A DNA stretch of 9,514 nt from an uncultured Lachnospiraceae bacterium. Lineage in GTDB: Bacteria > Bacillota > Clostridia > Lachnospirales > Lachnospiraceae. Shown here in pieces: positions 1 through 6,702 of the stretch; the first letter of the stretch is position 1, and every line of letters begins with the position of its first letter. The notes under the pieces are model-generated. The model was not told the origin of the DNA. It was given only the letters and a program-made list of their open reading frames with translations, and did not search any database. A program made the translations under genes and the position numbers. Where the stretch lies: assembly GCA_947178465.1 (NCBI GenBank), contig CAMWYL010000102.1, positions 1-9,514 of the forward strand. Direction: 5' to 3'.

Positions 1-34
1 TTCCCTAAACCGTCACACGAACCTTTTCCGCGTT

Positions 35-1426
35 TTAGGCATTAATATGAATCTTCTCGGAAATAACAGTCATCGTCGCAGTCAGCTCCTCGATCGCGCT
101 TGCCTGATCGGTAGCGCCCTCAGCCAAAAGCTGTGCGGCTCCGGACAAATCAACGGCACCCATCTGAACGCTTTCCGCATTGCGGTCGATATCCTTCATC
201 GCTTTACTCATAGAATCGATGATGCCGCGGAAGGAGTCACTGATCTGAGAAAAATCTCCTCTATGATTCTCATTAATCGTAAGCTGAAAATTGCCGGCAG
301 ACATCTCTGACAAATGACAGCTGATGTCTGCAATAACCTCATTCAATTCCTGAATAGTGTCCGAGAGATTTTCCATTAATATCGCAGTCTCATCATTGGT
401 TTCCGGCTTCGGCGTCGCGGAGTGAAGGTCTCCCTGCGCCAGAAGCTTCAGACGCTCTACACAGACCGTAATCGGCTTTGCAACCGCCCTCCCTAACTGA
501 ATTCCATTCCAAACACCAAACACCGTAAATATAATTACGAAAACAACCGTAAGTGCCAGGGCCAGATAAAATTTCCCTAAAAATTCATTTCTGACAGCCG
601 CAACACCAATACTCCATCCGTCCGTTCCCGGAACCGGCGAATAGGCAACTACCTTTGTGACACCATTGTAAGAATAGGTTCCTGTGCCATTCGCTCCCGT
701 GATCATTATTTTACAAATATTACTGTATTTCTTAAGCCTGGGATTCGTATCTCCGAGCGCAACACTGTCCTCCACGCCGACAAGTGACGAATCAAGATCC
801 GCAATCGTAATACCGTTCTCATCAAGCATAAAGGCAGTACCACCCTTGCCAACCTTTATGGAACGCATAATATTGTTTAGGGACTCGCCGTCCGGAACAT
901 AAACAACCACTCCCACAGGTGTGGTACCGGGGTTTCCGCCTTCCCATAACGGCGCCGCCACTGCAAATGACACTGCATTCATAACATCACTGTACGCCGG
1001 TGTGGAAATATATGTATTTCCCTTCATACCTTCCCTGAAATAATCCCTGTCAGAAAGATTTTCACCGGAAATCACATCAATTCCGTTGCTGTCTAAGAGA
1101 AAACCGCCGCTAAACCCATATTGTTTAATCCTTTGCTCCAAGATGGCAGCCTTATCCTCCACTGACCTTTCGGGATCGGAAAGCCGTGCGATACTTCCGG
1201 TCTCCGCAGCAATCGCAACATACTCCTGCAATGCCGCAGAGACATAAGAAGCTGCTACATCCGACGTATTATTGATGGTTTCCGAGACAGCACTGATAGA
1301 CGATATATAGCTCAGAACAGATGTAATCACTCCCAAAATGATGCAACAGAGCATAATAACCTGTCCGAAACGACTTGAAATCTTTTTCTCAATGCTGGTA
1401 AATCGATCGTTGTTTTTTTCTTGCAT
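35..1426 (-). pseudogene. Methyl-accepting chemotaxis protein, dCache-type, cut short by nonsense codons
   Basis: A membrane chemoreceptor would sense an external ligand and control the CheA kinase. I chose the ATG at 1426 (463 residues) over the upstream ATG at 1450 because a perfect AGGAGGG site (1432-1438) sits 5 nt before it. Seen: a transmembrane segment at about residues 21-43, an extracellular region of about 50-280 with dCache-like features (SDRDYF, STPAYSD, GTDGWSIGV), a second membrane segment at 286-309, a HAMP-like region (about 310-365, AKPI) and the start of the signalling domain (EGATDQASAIEELTA). It ends in TAA at 35-37, before the conserved signalling tip, so roughly 200 or more residues usual for the family are absent. 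Past the stop the same frame reads NAEKVRVTV and then TAG (5-7), the kind of residues expected there. It probably cannot signal. A sequencing error is possible because this is the window edge. Confidence 0.85.
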
Positions 1427-1431
1427 AATTA

Positions 1432-1438
1432 CCCTCCT
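1432..1438 (-). promoter_or_regulatory. Ribosome binding site that sets the chemoreceptor start
   Basis: On the minus strand this reads AGGAGGG, 5 nt upstream of the ATG at 1426-1424. It supports that ATG rather than the in-frame ATG eight codons upstream at 1450-1448, which would place this site inside the coding region. A CCTCCT on the same strand at 1487-1482 could pair with it. Confidence 0.8.
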
Positions 1439-1779
1439 TTTCTCTGACATGTACTCACAGGAGCTCTTCGTACCTGATTTCAGGAGGTATCTTGCCGGAT
1501 ATACATAAATTTGCGGGGCGTACGTGATTTGTACGTTGGTTCAATATAAGTACATCTGACAGAAAATCAGCCGCAGACACAGGTGCAAAGGAGAAGCCCG
1601 AGAGTGCATTCATACAAAAAATAAACTTAATCCTGAATAAGAAATACAAAACCCATACCCGGCACTAAAAAATGAATATACATAAAATGCGCGAAATAGA
1701 ACGGTTTACGAACGACATTTTATATATATTCATCGTATATGTAAATCATTGAAAGTCATGCAAATGCTTATCCAATTGC

Positions 1780-1808
1780 ATTATAGCAAATTTTAATAAA
1801 TCTTTCCA
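1780..1808 (-). promoter_or_regulatory. Candidate sigma-A promoter for the chemoreceptor gene
   Basis: On the minus strand TGGAAA (1808-1803, four of six matches to TTGACA) lies 17 bp from a perfect TATAAT (1785-1780). The A/T tracts directly upstream (about 1811-1840) resemble an UP element. No sigma-D (motility) promoter was obvious by eye. The assignment rests on consensus match and optimal spacing only. Confidence 0.5.
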
Positions 1809-1812
1809 CATT

Positions 1813-1851
1813 TTTATGAAAAAATTGTAAATTTTTTTAAACCTTCATAAA
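1813..1851. repeat. A/T-rich nested inverted repeat downstream of the shikimate kinase/dehydroquinase gene
   Basis: TTTATGAA at 1813-1820 is the reverse complement of TTCATAAA at 1844-1851. Inside lies a second dyad, AAAAAATT (1819-1826) and AATTTTTT (1830-1837), which shares two bases with the outer arm. It sits about 35 nt past the aroK-aroQ stop and just upstream of the candidate chemoreceptor promoter. It could act as a weak terminator, or simply be the A/T tract of an UP element. With no G/C-rich stem I do not call it an intrinsic terminator. Confidence 0.35.
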
Positions 1852-1885
1852 TTCCCTGTCATCATCTTTATCATTGCACAAAAAA

Positions 1886-2320
1886 CTATTTGTTATTGGG
1901 CAAAATATAGTCAATTGCAAGCAAATACCCATTCAATCCCTGTCCGTAAATCTGCCGGTCACAGACCTCCTTCGTTACGGAATTGCGGCGGAATTCCTCC
2001 CTCTGCGTAATGTCTGAGATATGTATTTCCACCTTCGGCACCACAATGCTTGCCAAAGCGTCCCGAATCGCATAGGAATAATGCGTATACGCGCCGGGAT
2101 TGATCACGATTCCCTCCGTTCCGTCAAAATAAGCTTCCTGCAGTCGGTCTATAATCGCTCCCTCATGGTTCGATTGAAAGCATTCAATCTCACAGCCCGT
2201 CTCCTCCGCTTTCTTTTGAATCATATCCACAAGATACTGATAATCCTGCGTTCCGTAAATCCCTTTTTCTCTTATTCCAAGGAAATTCAGATTTGGTCCG
2301 TTTATTACCAATAATTTCAT
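1886..2320 (-). CDS. aroQ: Possible internally initiated type II 3-dehydroquinase (AroQ)
   Basis: Inside the fused frame, ATG at 2320-2318 (Met176 of the fusion) begins MKLLVINGPNLNFLG, the normal N-terminus of a type II dehydroquinase. It gives a 144-residue protein, the usual family length. AGGAGG at 2334-2329 precedes it by 8 nt. Within coding sequence so exact a ribosome site in front of a domain start is suggestive, although the bases also encode Gln-Glu-Glu. It may be functional reinitiation or a relic of two formerly separate genes. Expression from this start is inferred. Confidence 0.5.
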   Translation of the reverse strand: MKLLVINGPNLNFLGIREKGIYGTQDYQYLVDMIQKKAEETGCEIECFQSNHEGAIIDRLQEAYFDGTEGIVINPGAYTHYSYAIRDALASIVVPKVEIHISDITQREEFRRNSVTKEVCDRQIYGQGLNGYLLAIDYILPNNK

Positions 2321-2845
2321 TGCTCTCTCCTCCTGTTCTTTTATCATATCCACTATCCACTGCGCGGTCTCTGCCTGCCGCATCCGGTCTACCTCAACAG
2401 TATACCGTGCGCCTGCCTCATAAGCAGGACCTCTTTTTGCAAGCATCTCCCGAATGCGCACCAAAGGGTCGTCACAGCGCAGAAGCGGTCGTTTCGTATC
2501 TCCTTTCAGCCTGTCGTATATTGTCTCCGGCGCTGCTTTGAGATAGACAACGCTTCCAAGCTGCCTGAGAAGTCTGCGGTTCTCCTCCCTGACGGGCATT
2601 CCGCCTCCCGTGGAAATGACAAGCTCTTCCCTGCCTTCCCTGATGAATTGATTGAGCAGCGCAGTCTCCATATCGCGAAAGGCATCCTCGCCCTCCTGTT
2701 CAAATATCTCACTGATTGTTTTCCCCTGCTGTTGCTCTATCATCTCATCCGTATCCACAAAGGCATAACCGTTAAGCTTGGACAGGTTCTTTCCCACCGT
2801 GGACTTCCCGCTGCCCATATATCCTGTTAAAATAATGTTTTTCAC
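1886..2845 (-). CDS. Fused shikimate kinase and type II 3-dehydroquinate dehydratase
   Basis: One 319-residue frame carries two shikimate-pathway enzymes. Residues 1 to about 172 match shikimate kinase (ATP-dependent 3-phosphorylation of shikimate): Walker A GYMGSGKST (8-16), DTD (31-33), shikimate-binding Arg57, GGG (80-82) and lid Arg119. From Met176 a complete type II 3-dehydroquinase follows (3-dehydroquinate to 3-dehydroshikimate): NGPNLN (182-187), a likely catalytic Tyr197 and Arg192, NPGAYTHYS (249-257), and His275 in EIHISD. Each half has normal family length, so this is a head-to-tail fusion with almost no linker. The start is GTG, 5 nt after GGAGGG. An internal ATG with its own ribosome site may also release free dehydroquinase. 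It follows aroE by 20 nt and ends in TAG. Domain calls are firm; whether the cell makes the fusion, the separate enzyme or both is inference. Confidence 0.93.
   Translation of the reverse strand: MKNIILTGYMGSGKSTVGKNLSKLNGYAFVDTDEMIEQQQGKTISEIFEQEGEDAFRDMETALLNQFIREGREELVISTGGGMPVREENRRLLRQLGSVVYLKAAPETIYDRLKGDTKRPLLRCDDPLVRIREMLAKRGPAYEAGARYTVEVDRMRQAETAQWIVDMIKEQEERAMKLLVINGPNLNFLGIREKGIYGTQDYQYLVDMIQKKAEETGCEIECFQSNHEGAIIDRLQEAYFDGTEGIVINPGAYTHYSYAIRDALASIVVPKVEIHISDITQREEFRRNSVTKEVCDRQIYGQGLNGYLLAIDYILPNNK
2329..2334 (-). promoter_or_regulatory. Internal Shine-Dalgarno site before the AroQ domain
   Basis: The minus strand reads AGGAGG followed by eight bases (AGAGAGCA) and then ATG. Sequence and spacing are near optimal and stronger than the sites of several real genes in this window, for example the second permease. 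The site lies in the last codons of the kinase domain. Confidence 0.55.
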
Positions 2846-2865
2846 CTTTACCCTCCATGTGAAAT

Positions 2866-3741
2866 CTATTTGCGCATGCCCGCCTGCAGCTTCTCATACA
2901 TATCAAGCGCGCTTTCCTCCGATACCTTACAGTCATTCCATAGCTCAAACGCCTCCACTGCCTGATACAGAAGCATCTTCAGTCCATTATAAGCCGGCGC
3001 ACCCGCCTCCCGTGTCAGCCGCATAAACTTTGTCTCCCACGGGTTGTAAATCAAATCATAACCGGCGCTCACATGACGGTAAAAATCCGTGTCCTCGATT
3101 GCCGTCTTATCCACATCCGGAAACAGTCCGATGCTGGTACTCTGTATCACAAGATATCTTTTATCTCCCTTCAACAACTCTTTATAATCGCCAAGCGGCA
3201 TCGGCACAACACAATCCGTTTCAAGCCCCGTGTTGACCTCCTCCGCAATCCGCACAGCCTTATCCGCGCTCCGATTCAGAAGATATACCCTTTTTGCCCC
3301 GCCTGACGCACACAAAAACGCAACCATCCGTCCCGCGCCGCCCGCGCCGAGAATAATGACATCCGTGTCAGAAGCCGAAACTCCATCGTTTTCCATCGCG
3401 CGCCGCAAACCACTCATATCCGTATTATAACCCTTATAACCGCCCTCCGTGCGCACAAGCGTGTTGACCGCACCGATTTTCTCCGCAATCGGGTCTATAT
3501 CCGCGAGATACGGAATCACATCCTGCTTGTACGGCACCGTGACATTCAGGCCCGGAAGGTTTAAGCCATACGCTCCCTTCACGGCATTCTCAAGTTGCCC
3601 CTGCGCAACCCGAAGCGGCACATATATCATATTATGACCCATACTCTCCGCTAAAGTGTTGTGTATCATCGGAGACATTGTATGCTCCACCGGATTTCCA
3701 ATCAAGCCGAATGTGCGGGTTTTTCCGTTCACCTCTATCAT
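2866..3741 (-). CDS. aroE: Shikimate 5-dehydrogenase
   Basis: This cytoplasmic enzyme reduces 3-dehydroshikimate to shikimate with NADPH, the step between the two activities of the fused downstream protein. The 291 residues are full length. Visible motifs are the substrate-binding GNPVEHTMSP (15-24), catalytic Lys72 in NVTVPYK, NTD with catalytic Asp108, the dinucleotide loop GAGGAGR (132-138), NRS (156-158, usual site of NADPH 2'-phosphate contact) and the C-terminal NGLKMLLYQ (252-260). One oddity is QSTSIG at 200-205, where many relatives have Asn in place of Gln. The ATG at 3741 comes one base after the YqeG stop (TAA-A-ATG) and the ribosome site is mediocre, so translational coupling is likely. 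In Bacillus subtilis the equivalent gene also sits in the yqeG cluster. Confidence 0.96.
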   Translation of the reverse strand: MIEVNGKTRTFGLIGNPVEHTMSPMIHNTLAESMGHNMIYVPLRVAQGQLENAVKGAYGLNLPGLNVTVPYKQDVIPYLADIDPIAEKIGAVNTLVRTEGGYKGYNTDMSGLRRAMENDGVSASDTDVIILGAGGAGRMVAFLCASGGAKRVYLLNRSADKAVRIAEEVNTGLETDCVVPMPLGDYKELLKGDKRYLVIQSTSIGLFPDVDKTAIEDTDFYRHVSAGYDLIYNPWETKFMRLTREAGAPAYNGLKMLLYQAVEAFELWNDCKVSEESALDMYEKLQAGMRK

Positions 3742-3742
3742 T

Positions 3743-4258
3743 TTAATGCCCTGCCCCTTTCTTCAAAACACTCCTCTGATAAAAAAACAACACAATCCAT
3801 TCAAGATACCGCTTCAGAACAATCTGGATTTCCTCCTTCGGATGTATCGGCTTAACCAGAATCGAGTATATTCCTGCCCGATTTGCCCCCCAGACATCCG
3901 TAAAAATCTGGTCTCCGACAAAGAGCGTATTGTCCGCATTCGTTCCCATTCTGTCCATTGCCGCCCTGTAATTTCGCGGATTCGGTTTCCCCGCCTTATA
4001 GATATACGGAGCCTCCACCGCATCACAGAACATCTTCACGCGTGGCTCCTTGTTATTCGAAATCATGATTACCTGATAACCGATTTTCCTAAGCCGCACA
4101 AAAAGCGCGACAGCCCGCTCATCTGCAGGCGCACCGTGCGGTACCAGCGTATTATCGATATCAAAGATAATCCCCCGATACCCCCTGTCGTACATTCCCT
4201 CAAAATCTATCTCATAGGTAGAATTCAGATATTCCTTAGGATAAAAGCCCTGCAGCAT
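3743..4258 (-). CDS. yqeG: YqeG family HAD-IIIA phosphatase
   Basis: A HAD-superfamily hydrolase of the YqeG type whose physiological substrate is not established. The 171-residue protein shows motif I DIDNTL (33-38, nucleophile Asp33 and acid/base Asp35), motif II SNN (67-69), Lys91 in AGKP (motif III) and motif IV GDQIFTD (115-121). Relatives are similar in length. I start it at ATG 4258 because AAGGAGG lies 6 nt upstream; a longer in-frame start at 4285 would overlap the ATPase stop and put that ribosome site inside the gene. It abuts aroE with one base between. In B. subtilis yqeG, the GTPase gene yqeH and the shikimate dehydrogenase gene are neighbours; yqeH is absent here. Confidence 0.92.
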   Translation of the reverse strand: MLQGFYPKEYLNSTYEIDFEGMYDRGYRGIIFDIDNTLVPHGAPADERAVALFVRLRKIGYQVIMISNNKEPRVKMFCDAVEAPYIYKAGKPNPRNYRAAMDRMGTNADNTLFVGDQIFTDVWGANRAGIYSILVKPIHPKEEIQIVLKRYLEWIVLFFYQRSVLKKGAGH

Positions 4259-4281
4259 GAAAAGCCTCCTTTTTGTTCCTG

Positions 4282-5043
4282 TCACTCAATATTTGCAGCC
4301 TCCAACAGAAGCTTCGTATAATCCGTCTGCGGATGGCGATAGACCGCATCCACCTCTCCCTGCTCCAGAAGGATGCCTTCGCGCATAATCATCACATTGT
4401 CGCACATTTGATACACTACCCTCAGGTCATGGGAAATGAAAAGGATGGAAATCCCCATCTCCTCATGAAGCTTCAAAAGAAGCCGGATAATCTGCGCCTG
4501 TATCGTGACGTCCAACGCAGAGACAGGCTCATCCGCAATAAGAAATTCCGTATCACACAGAAGCGCCGCCGCGATTGCAATGCGCTGCCGCTGACCGCCG
4601 GACAGCTCCCTCGGATAATGCTCCTTGATTTTCTCCTCAAGCCCTACCCTTGCAAGCATCTCATCCACACGCCGAACGCGCTCCTCATGGGAAAACCGCT
4701 CGCTGCCCTTCTTCACTCGAAGCGGCTCCTCCAAAATCCATCCGATTTTCTTTGCGGGATTGAGCGAGCCGTAAGGGTCCTGAAACACCATCTGCGGGTT
4801 CTCACAATGCAGACGGATTTGTCCGTCAAATTGCTTTTGCATTCCCAGTATTGCCTTAGCCAGCGTCGTCTTTCCACAGCCGCTCTCACCAACAAGTCCC
4901 AATATCTCTCCCTTTTTCATCGAAAAGGAAACATCCTTCAGAACATGCTGCCTGTTCTCGCGTTGGGAAACGATTTTATTCAGGACACTTCCTTTATTTG
5001 TATAATACACGTTTAAGCCGTTGACTTCCAGTATATTTTCCAT
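4282..5043 (-). CDS. Peptide/nickel-type ABC transporter ATPase, second subunit (DppF/NikE-like)
   Basis: A cytoplasmic ATPase that should pair with the adjacent ATPase to power the importer. It has Walker A GESGCGKT (52-59), Q-loop Gln88 in VFQDP, the signature LSGGQ (147-151), Walker B FLIADEP (167-173) with Glu172, and H-loop His205. All catalytic elements are intact. At 253 residues it is close to NikE and lacks the C-terminal oligopeptide-transporter extension of OppF. Only about 30 residues separate the Walker A lysine from the Q-loop, against about 50 in the partner, so a surface strand/helix segment seems deleted. The start ATG (5043) follows the previous stop by 13 nt with a modest GGCGGG site; the gene ends in TGA, 23 nt before yqeG. 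Substrate unknown. Confidence 0.94.
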   Translation of the reverse strand: MENILEVNGLNVYYTNKGSVLNKIVSQRENRQHVLKDVSFSMKKGEILGLVGESGCGKTTLAKAILGMQKQFDGQIRLHCENPQMVFQDPYGSLNPAKKIGWILEEPLRVKKGSERFSHEERVRRVDEMLARVGLEEKIKEHYPRELSGGQRQRIAIAAALLCDTEFLIADEPVSALDVTIQAQIIRLLLKLHEEMGISILFISHDLRVVYQMCDNVMIMREGILLEQGEVDAVYRHPQTDYTKLLLEAANIE

Positions 5044-5056
5044 AAAATTTCCCGCC

Positions 5057-5866
5057 TTAGAGTTGTTTCATTTTTTCAACCTTCGGTATCGCACCGATAA
5101 GCTCCTTCGTATACGCCTCCTTCGGATGCGTAAAGATTTCAAGCGTATCTCCTGCTTCCACCACCCTGCCGTCATGCATGACAAGGATTTTTGCGCACAA
5201 TTGCTTCACAAGACTCAAATCATGCGAAATAAACAGAATTGAGGTGTTCTTCTCCCGATTCAGCCTTTGCAGGAGCTTCACAATCTGAAGCTGTATTGTG
5301 ACGTCCAGCGCCGTCGTCGGTTCATCCGCTATCAGAAGCTTCGGCTCGCAGATCATCGCAGAAGCTATCATGACACGCTGCCGCATTCCTCCGGAAAGCT
5401 CATGCGGATACTTTTTATATGTTTTTTCCGGTTCCTCAAGCTCCACACTTTTAAGACTGTCAATCGCCAACGCATATCGCTGCGCCTTACTCATTTCCGG
5501 ACGGTGAATCCGGAGACTTTCCTCCACCTGCCAGCCGATTCGTTTCACAGGATTCAACGACGTCATCGGCTCCTGAAAGATAATGCCGATGTCATCCCCC
5601 TGAAAGCCCCTGATCTCTGTGCGGCTCGCATGCAAAATCTCGGTTCCCTCGAAGTTGATTTCTCCGCCGATTTTCATATCATGGCGCCGCAAAAGCCCCG
5701 CAATCGCCATCGCCGTCATGGATTTCCCCGAACCGGATTCTCCTACAATCCCCAATATTTCACCGCGTTTCAGTTTCATATTCAGTCCGTTCACAACACG
5801 CTCCGGCACGTCATGGTCATGGAACTCTATATTCAAATCTTTGATTTCTAACAGCAAATCCTCCAT
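5057..5866 (-). CDS. Peptide/nickel-type ABC transporter ATPase, first subunit (DppD/NikD-like)
   Basis: The first ATPase of the importer. It shows Walker A GESGSGKS (42-49), Q-loop Gln98 in IIFQEPMTSLNP, the signature LSGGM (157-161), Walker B LLIADEP (177-183) with Glu182, and H-loop His215. LSGGM in place of LSGGQ is common in OppD/DppD proteins. The 269 residues end just after the TKELIGAIP segment, so the C-terminal extension and its cysteines found in long OppD/DppD proteins are missing, which makes it NikD-sized. It starts at ATG 5866 with CGGAGA about 5 nt upstream, 10 nt after the permease stop, and is followed at 13 nt by the partner ATPase. The two probably form a heterodimer. Confidence 0.95.
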   Translation of the reverse strand: MEDLLLEIKDLNIEFHDHDVPERVVNGLNMKLKRGEILGIVGESGSGKSMTAMAIAGLLRRHDMKIGGEINFEGTEILHASRTEIRGFQGDDIGIIFQEPMTSLNPVKRIGWQVEESLRIHRPEMSKAQRYALAIDSLKSVELEEPEKTYKKYPHELSGGMRQRVMIASAMICEPKLLIADEPTTALDVTIQLQIVKLLQRLNREKNTSILFISHDLSLVKQLCAKILVMHDGRVVEAGDTLEIFTHPKEAYTKELIGAIPKVEKMKQL

Positions 5867-5876
5867 GAATCTCCGT

Positions 5877-6677
5877 TTACCTTTCCTTTATTCCATCCGC
5901 CAGAAGCGAAAAGCCCAATACCATCAGAATAATCATAAGCCCCGGAAAAACCGCATAATTGGGAGCAGAAAAAAGATAAGTCTGTGCCTCCGAGAGCATA
6001 CTTCCAAGACTTGCATCCGGCGGCTGCACACCAATTCCCAGATAGCTCATACCCGCCTCCGCAAGCACCGCATTGTTGAACCCAATCATAATCGAAGAAA
6101 GCAGAACCGTCATCGTATTCGGCAGAATGTGTACAAATATAATCCGAAGACTCGAAACGCCGGCAAGCCGTGCGCTCTTGACATAATCCATATCCCGGTA
6201 CTTGATAAACTCTCCCCGCACAATACGCGCAAAGCTTGGCACAAAGGCAATCCCAAGCGCAAGCACGACATTATACTTTCCGGTGCCGAAAATACTCACG
6301 AACACAAGCGCAAGCAGAATGCTTGGAAAAGCAAAGACCACATCATTGACGCGCATCAGGATTTCATCCAGCCAGCCGCCGTAATAGCCCGTAAAAGCCC
6401 CCACGATAATCCCACAGACAACGCCTATCGCAACCGTTGCAAGCGCAATCAGAAAGGTGTTCCCCATTCCCTTAAGCACCCTTGAGAAAATATCCCGTCC
6501 GAAATTATCGCAGCCCATAATATGACGCAGACTTGGTGCGGCAAGCTTGGCGCTGTTGTCCATGCCGGTTGGGTTATACGGCGTATAGAAAAAGCCGACA
6601 ACAATCAGCAAAAGCATGATGCCGGTTATCACTGCGCCTATTCTGAAATTGACCGGGTATGACTTCCATTTTTTCAT
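5877..6677 (-). CDS. ABC transporter permease, DppC/NikC-like
   Basis: An inner-membrane subunit that forms half of the translocation pore. The 266 residues are hydrophobic, with about six membrane segments (roughly 13-30, 75-97, 111-131, 136-152, 188-210 and 243-262). Between the first two lies the family's extracytoplasmic loop (HIMGCDNFGRDIFSR, 52-66). The ATPase-coupling EAA loop is clear at about 165-187 (YVKSARLAGVSSLRIIF). The C-terminal part reads SYLGIGVQPPDASLGSML, a DppC/OppC hallmark. The start is ATG 6677; AAAGGA directly touches it and the better GGAGG is about 12 nt away, so initiation may be weak or coupled to the upstream permease, whose stop is 25 nt back. Confidence 0.95.
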   Translation of the reverse strand: MKKWKSYPVNFRIGAVITGIMLLLIVVGFFYTPYNPTGMDNSAKLAAPSLRHIMGCDNFGRDIFSRVLKGMGNTFLIALATVAIGVVCGIIVGAFTGYYGGWLDEILMRVNDVVFAFPSILLALVFVSIFGTGKYNVVLALGIAFVPSFARIVRGEFIKYRDMDYVKSARLAGVSSLRIIFVHILPNTMTVLLSSIMIGFNNAVLAEAGMSYLGIGVQPPDASLGSMLSEAQTYLFSAPNYAVFPGLMIILMVLGFSLLADGIKER

Positions 6678-6702
6678 TCCTTTTGCCTACCTCCATGCAC
6701 CC

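Larger units (their letters stand above)
1427..1885. other. Long A/T-rich intergenic region, leader of the chemoreceptor gene
   Basis: This gap of about 460 bp separates the shikimate kinase/dehydroquinase stop from the chemoreceptor start. I see no convincing gene. A 64-codon minus-strand frame (1455-1649) opens with TTG and has no family signature. The gap contains a candidate minus-strand promoter (1780-1808), an A/T-rich dyad (1813-1851), a direct repeat of GTACGT (about 1520-1536), and in the transcript a CCTCCT able to pair with the ribosome site. If the promoter is right, the untranslated leader is about 345 nt, long enough for an RNA switch. I could not match it to a c-di-GMP or other known riboswitch consensus by eye. 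Confidence 0.6.

Noticed and set aside
5..37. Reassigned stop codons (TAA and TAG read as an amino acid)
   Set aside because: TAA and TAG end the other complete genes here (TAG for aroE and the kinase fusion, TAA for yqeG and the binding protein), so the standard meaning holds.
1455..1649. 64-codon minus-strand frame just upstream of the chemoreceptor
   Set aside because: It opens with TTG, has no good ribosome site, lies in A/T-rich leader sequence and shows no recognisable motif.
1427..1785. c-di-GMP riboswitch in the chemoreceptor leader
   Set aside because: Gene context fits, but I could not find the conserved core sequence on the minus strand by eye.
3656..4321. Long plus-strand open frames opposite the yqeG, ATPase and permease genes
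   Set aside because: They are antisense shadows of genes with clear family motifs; their products are rich in His, Arg and Pro with no domain signature.
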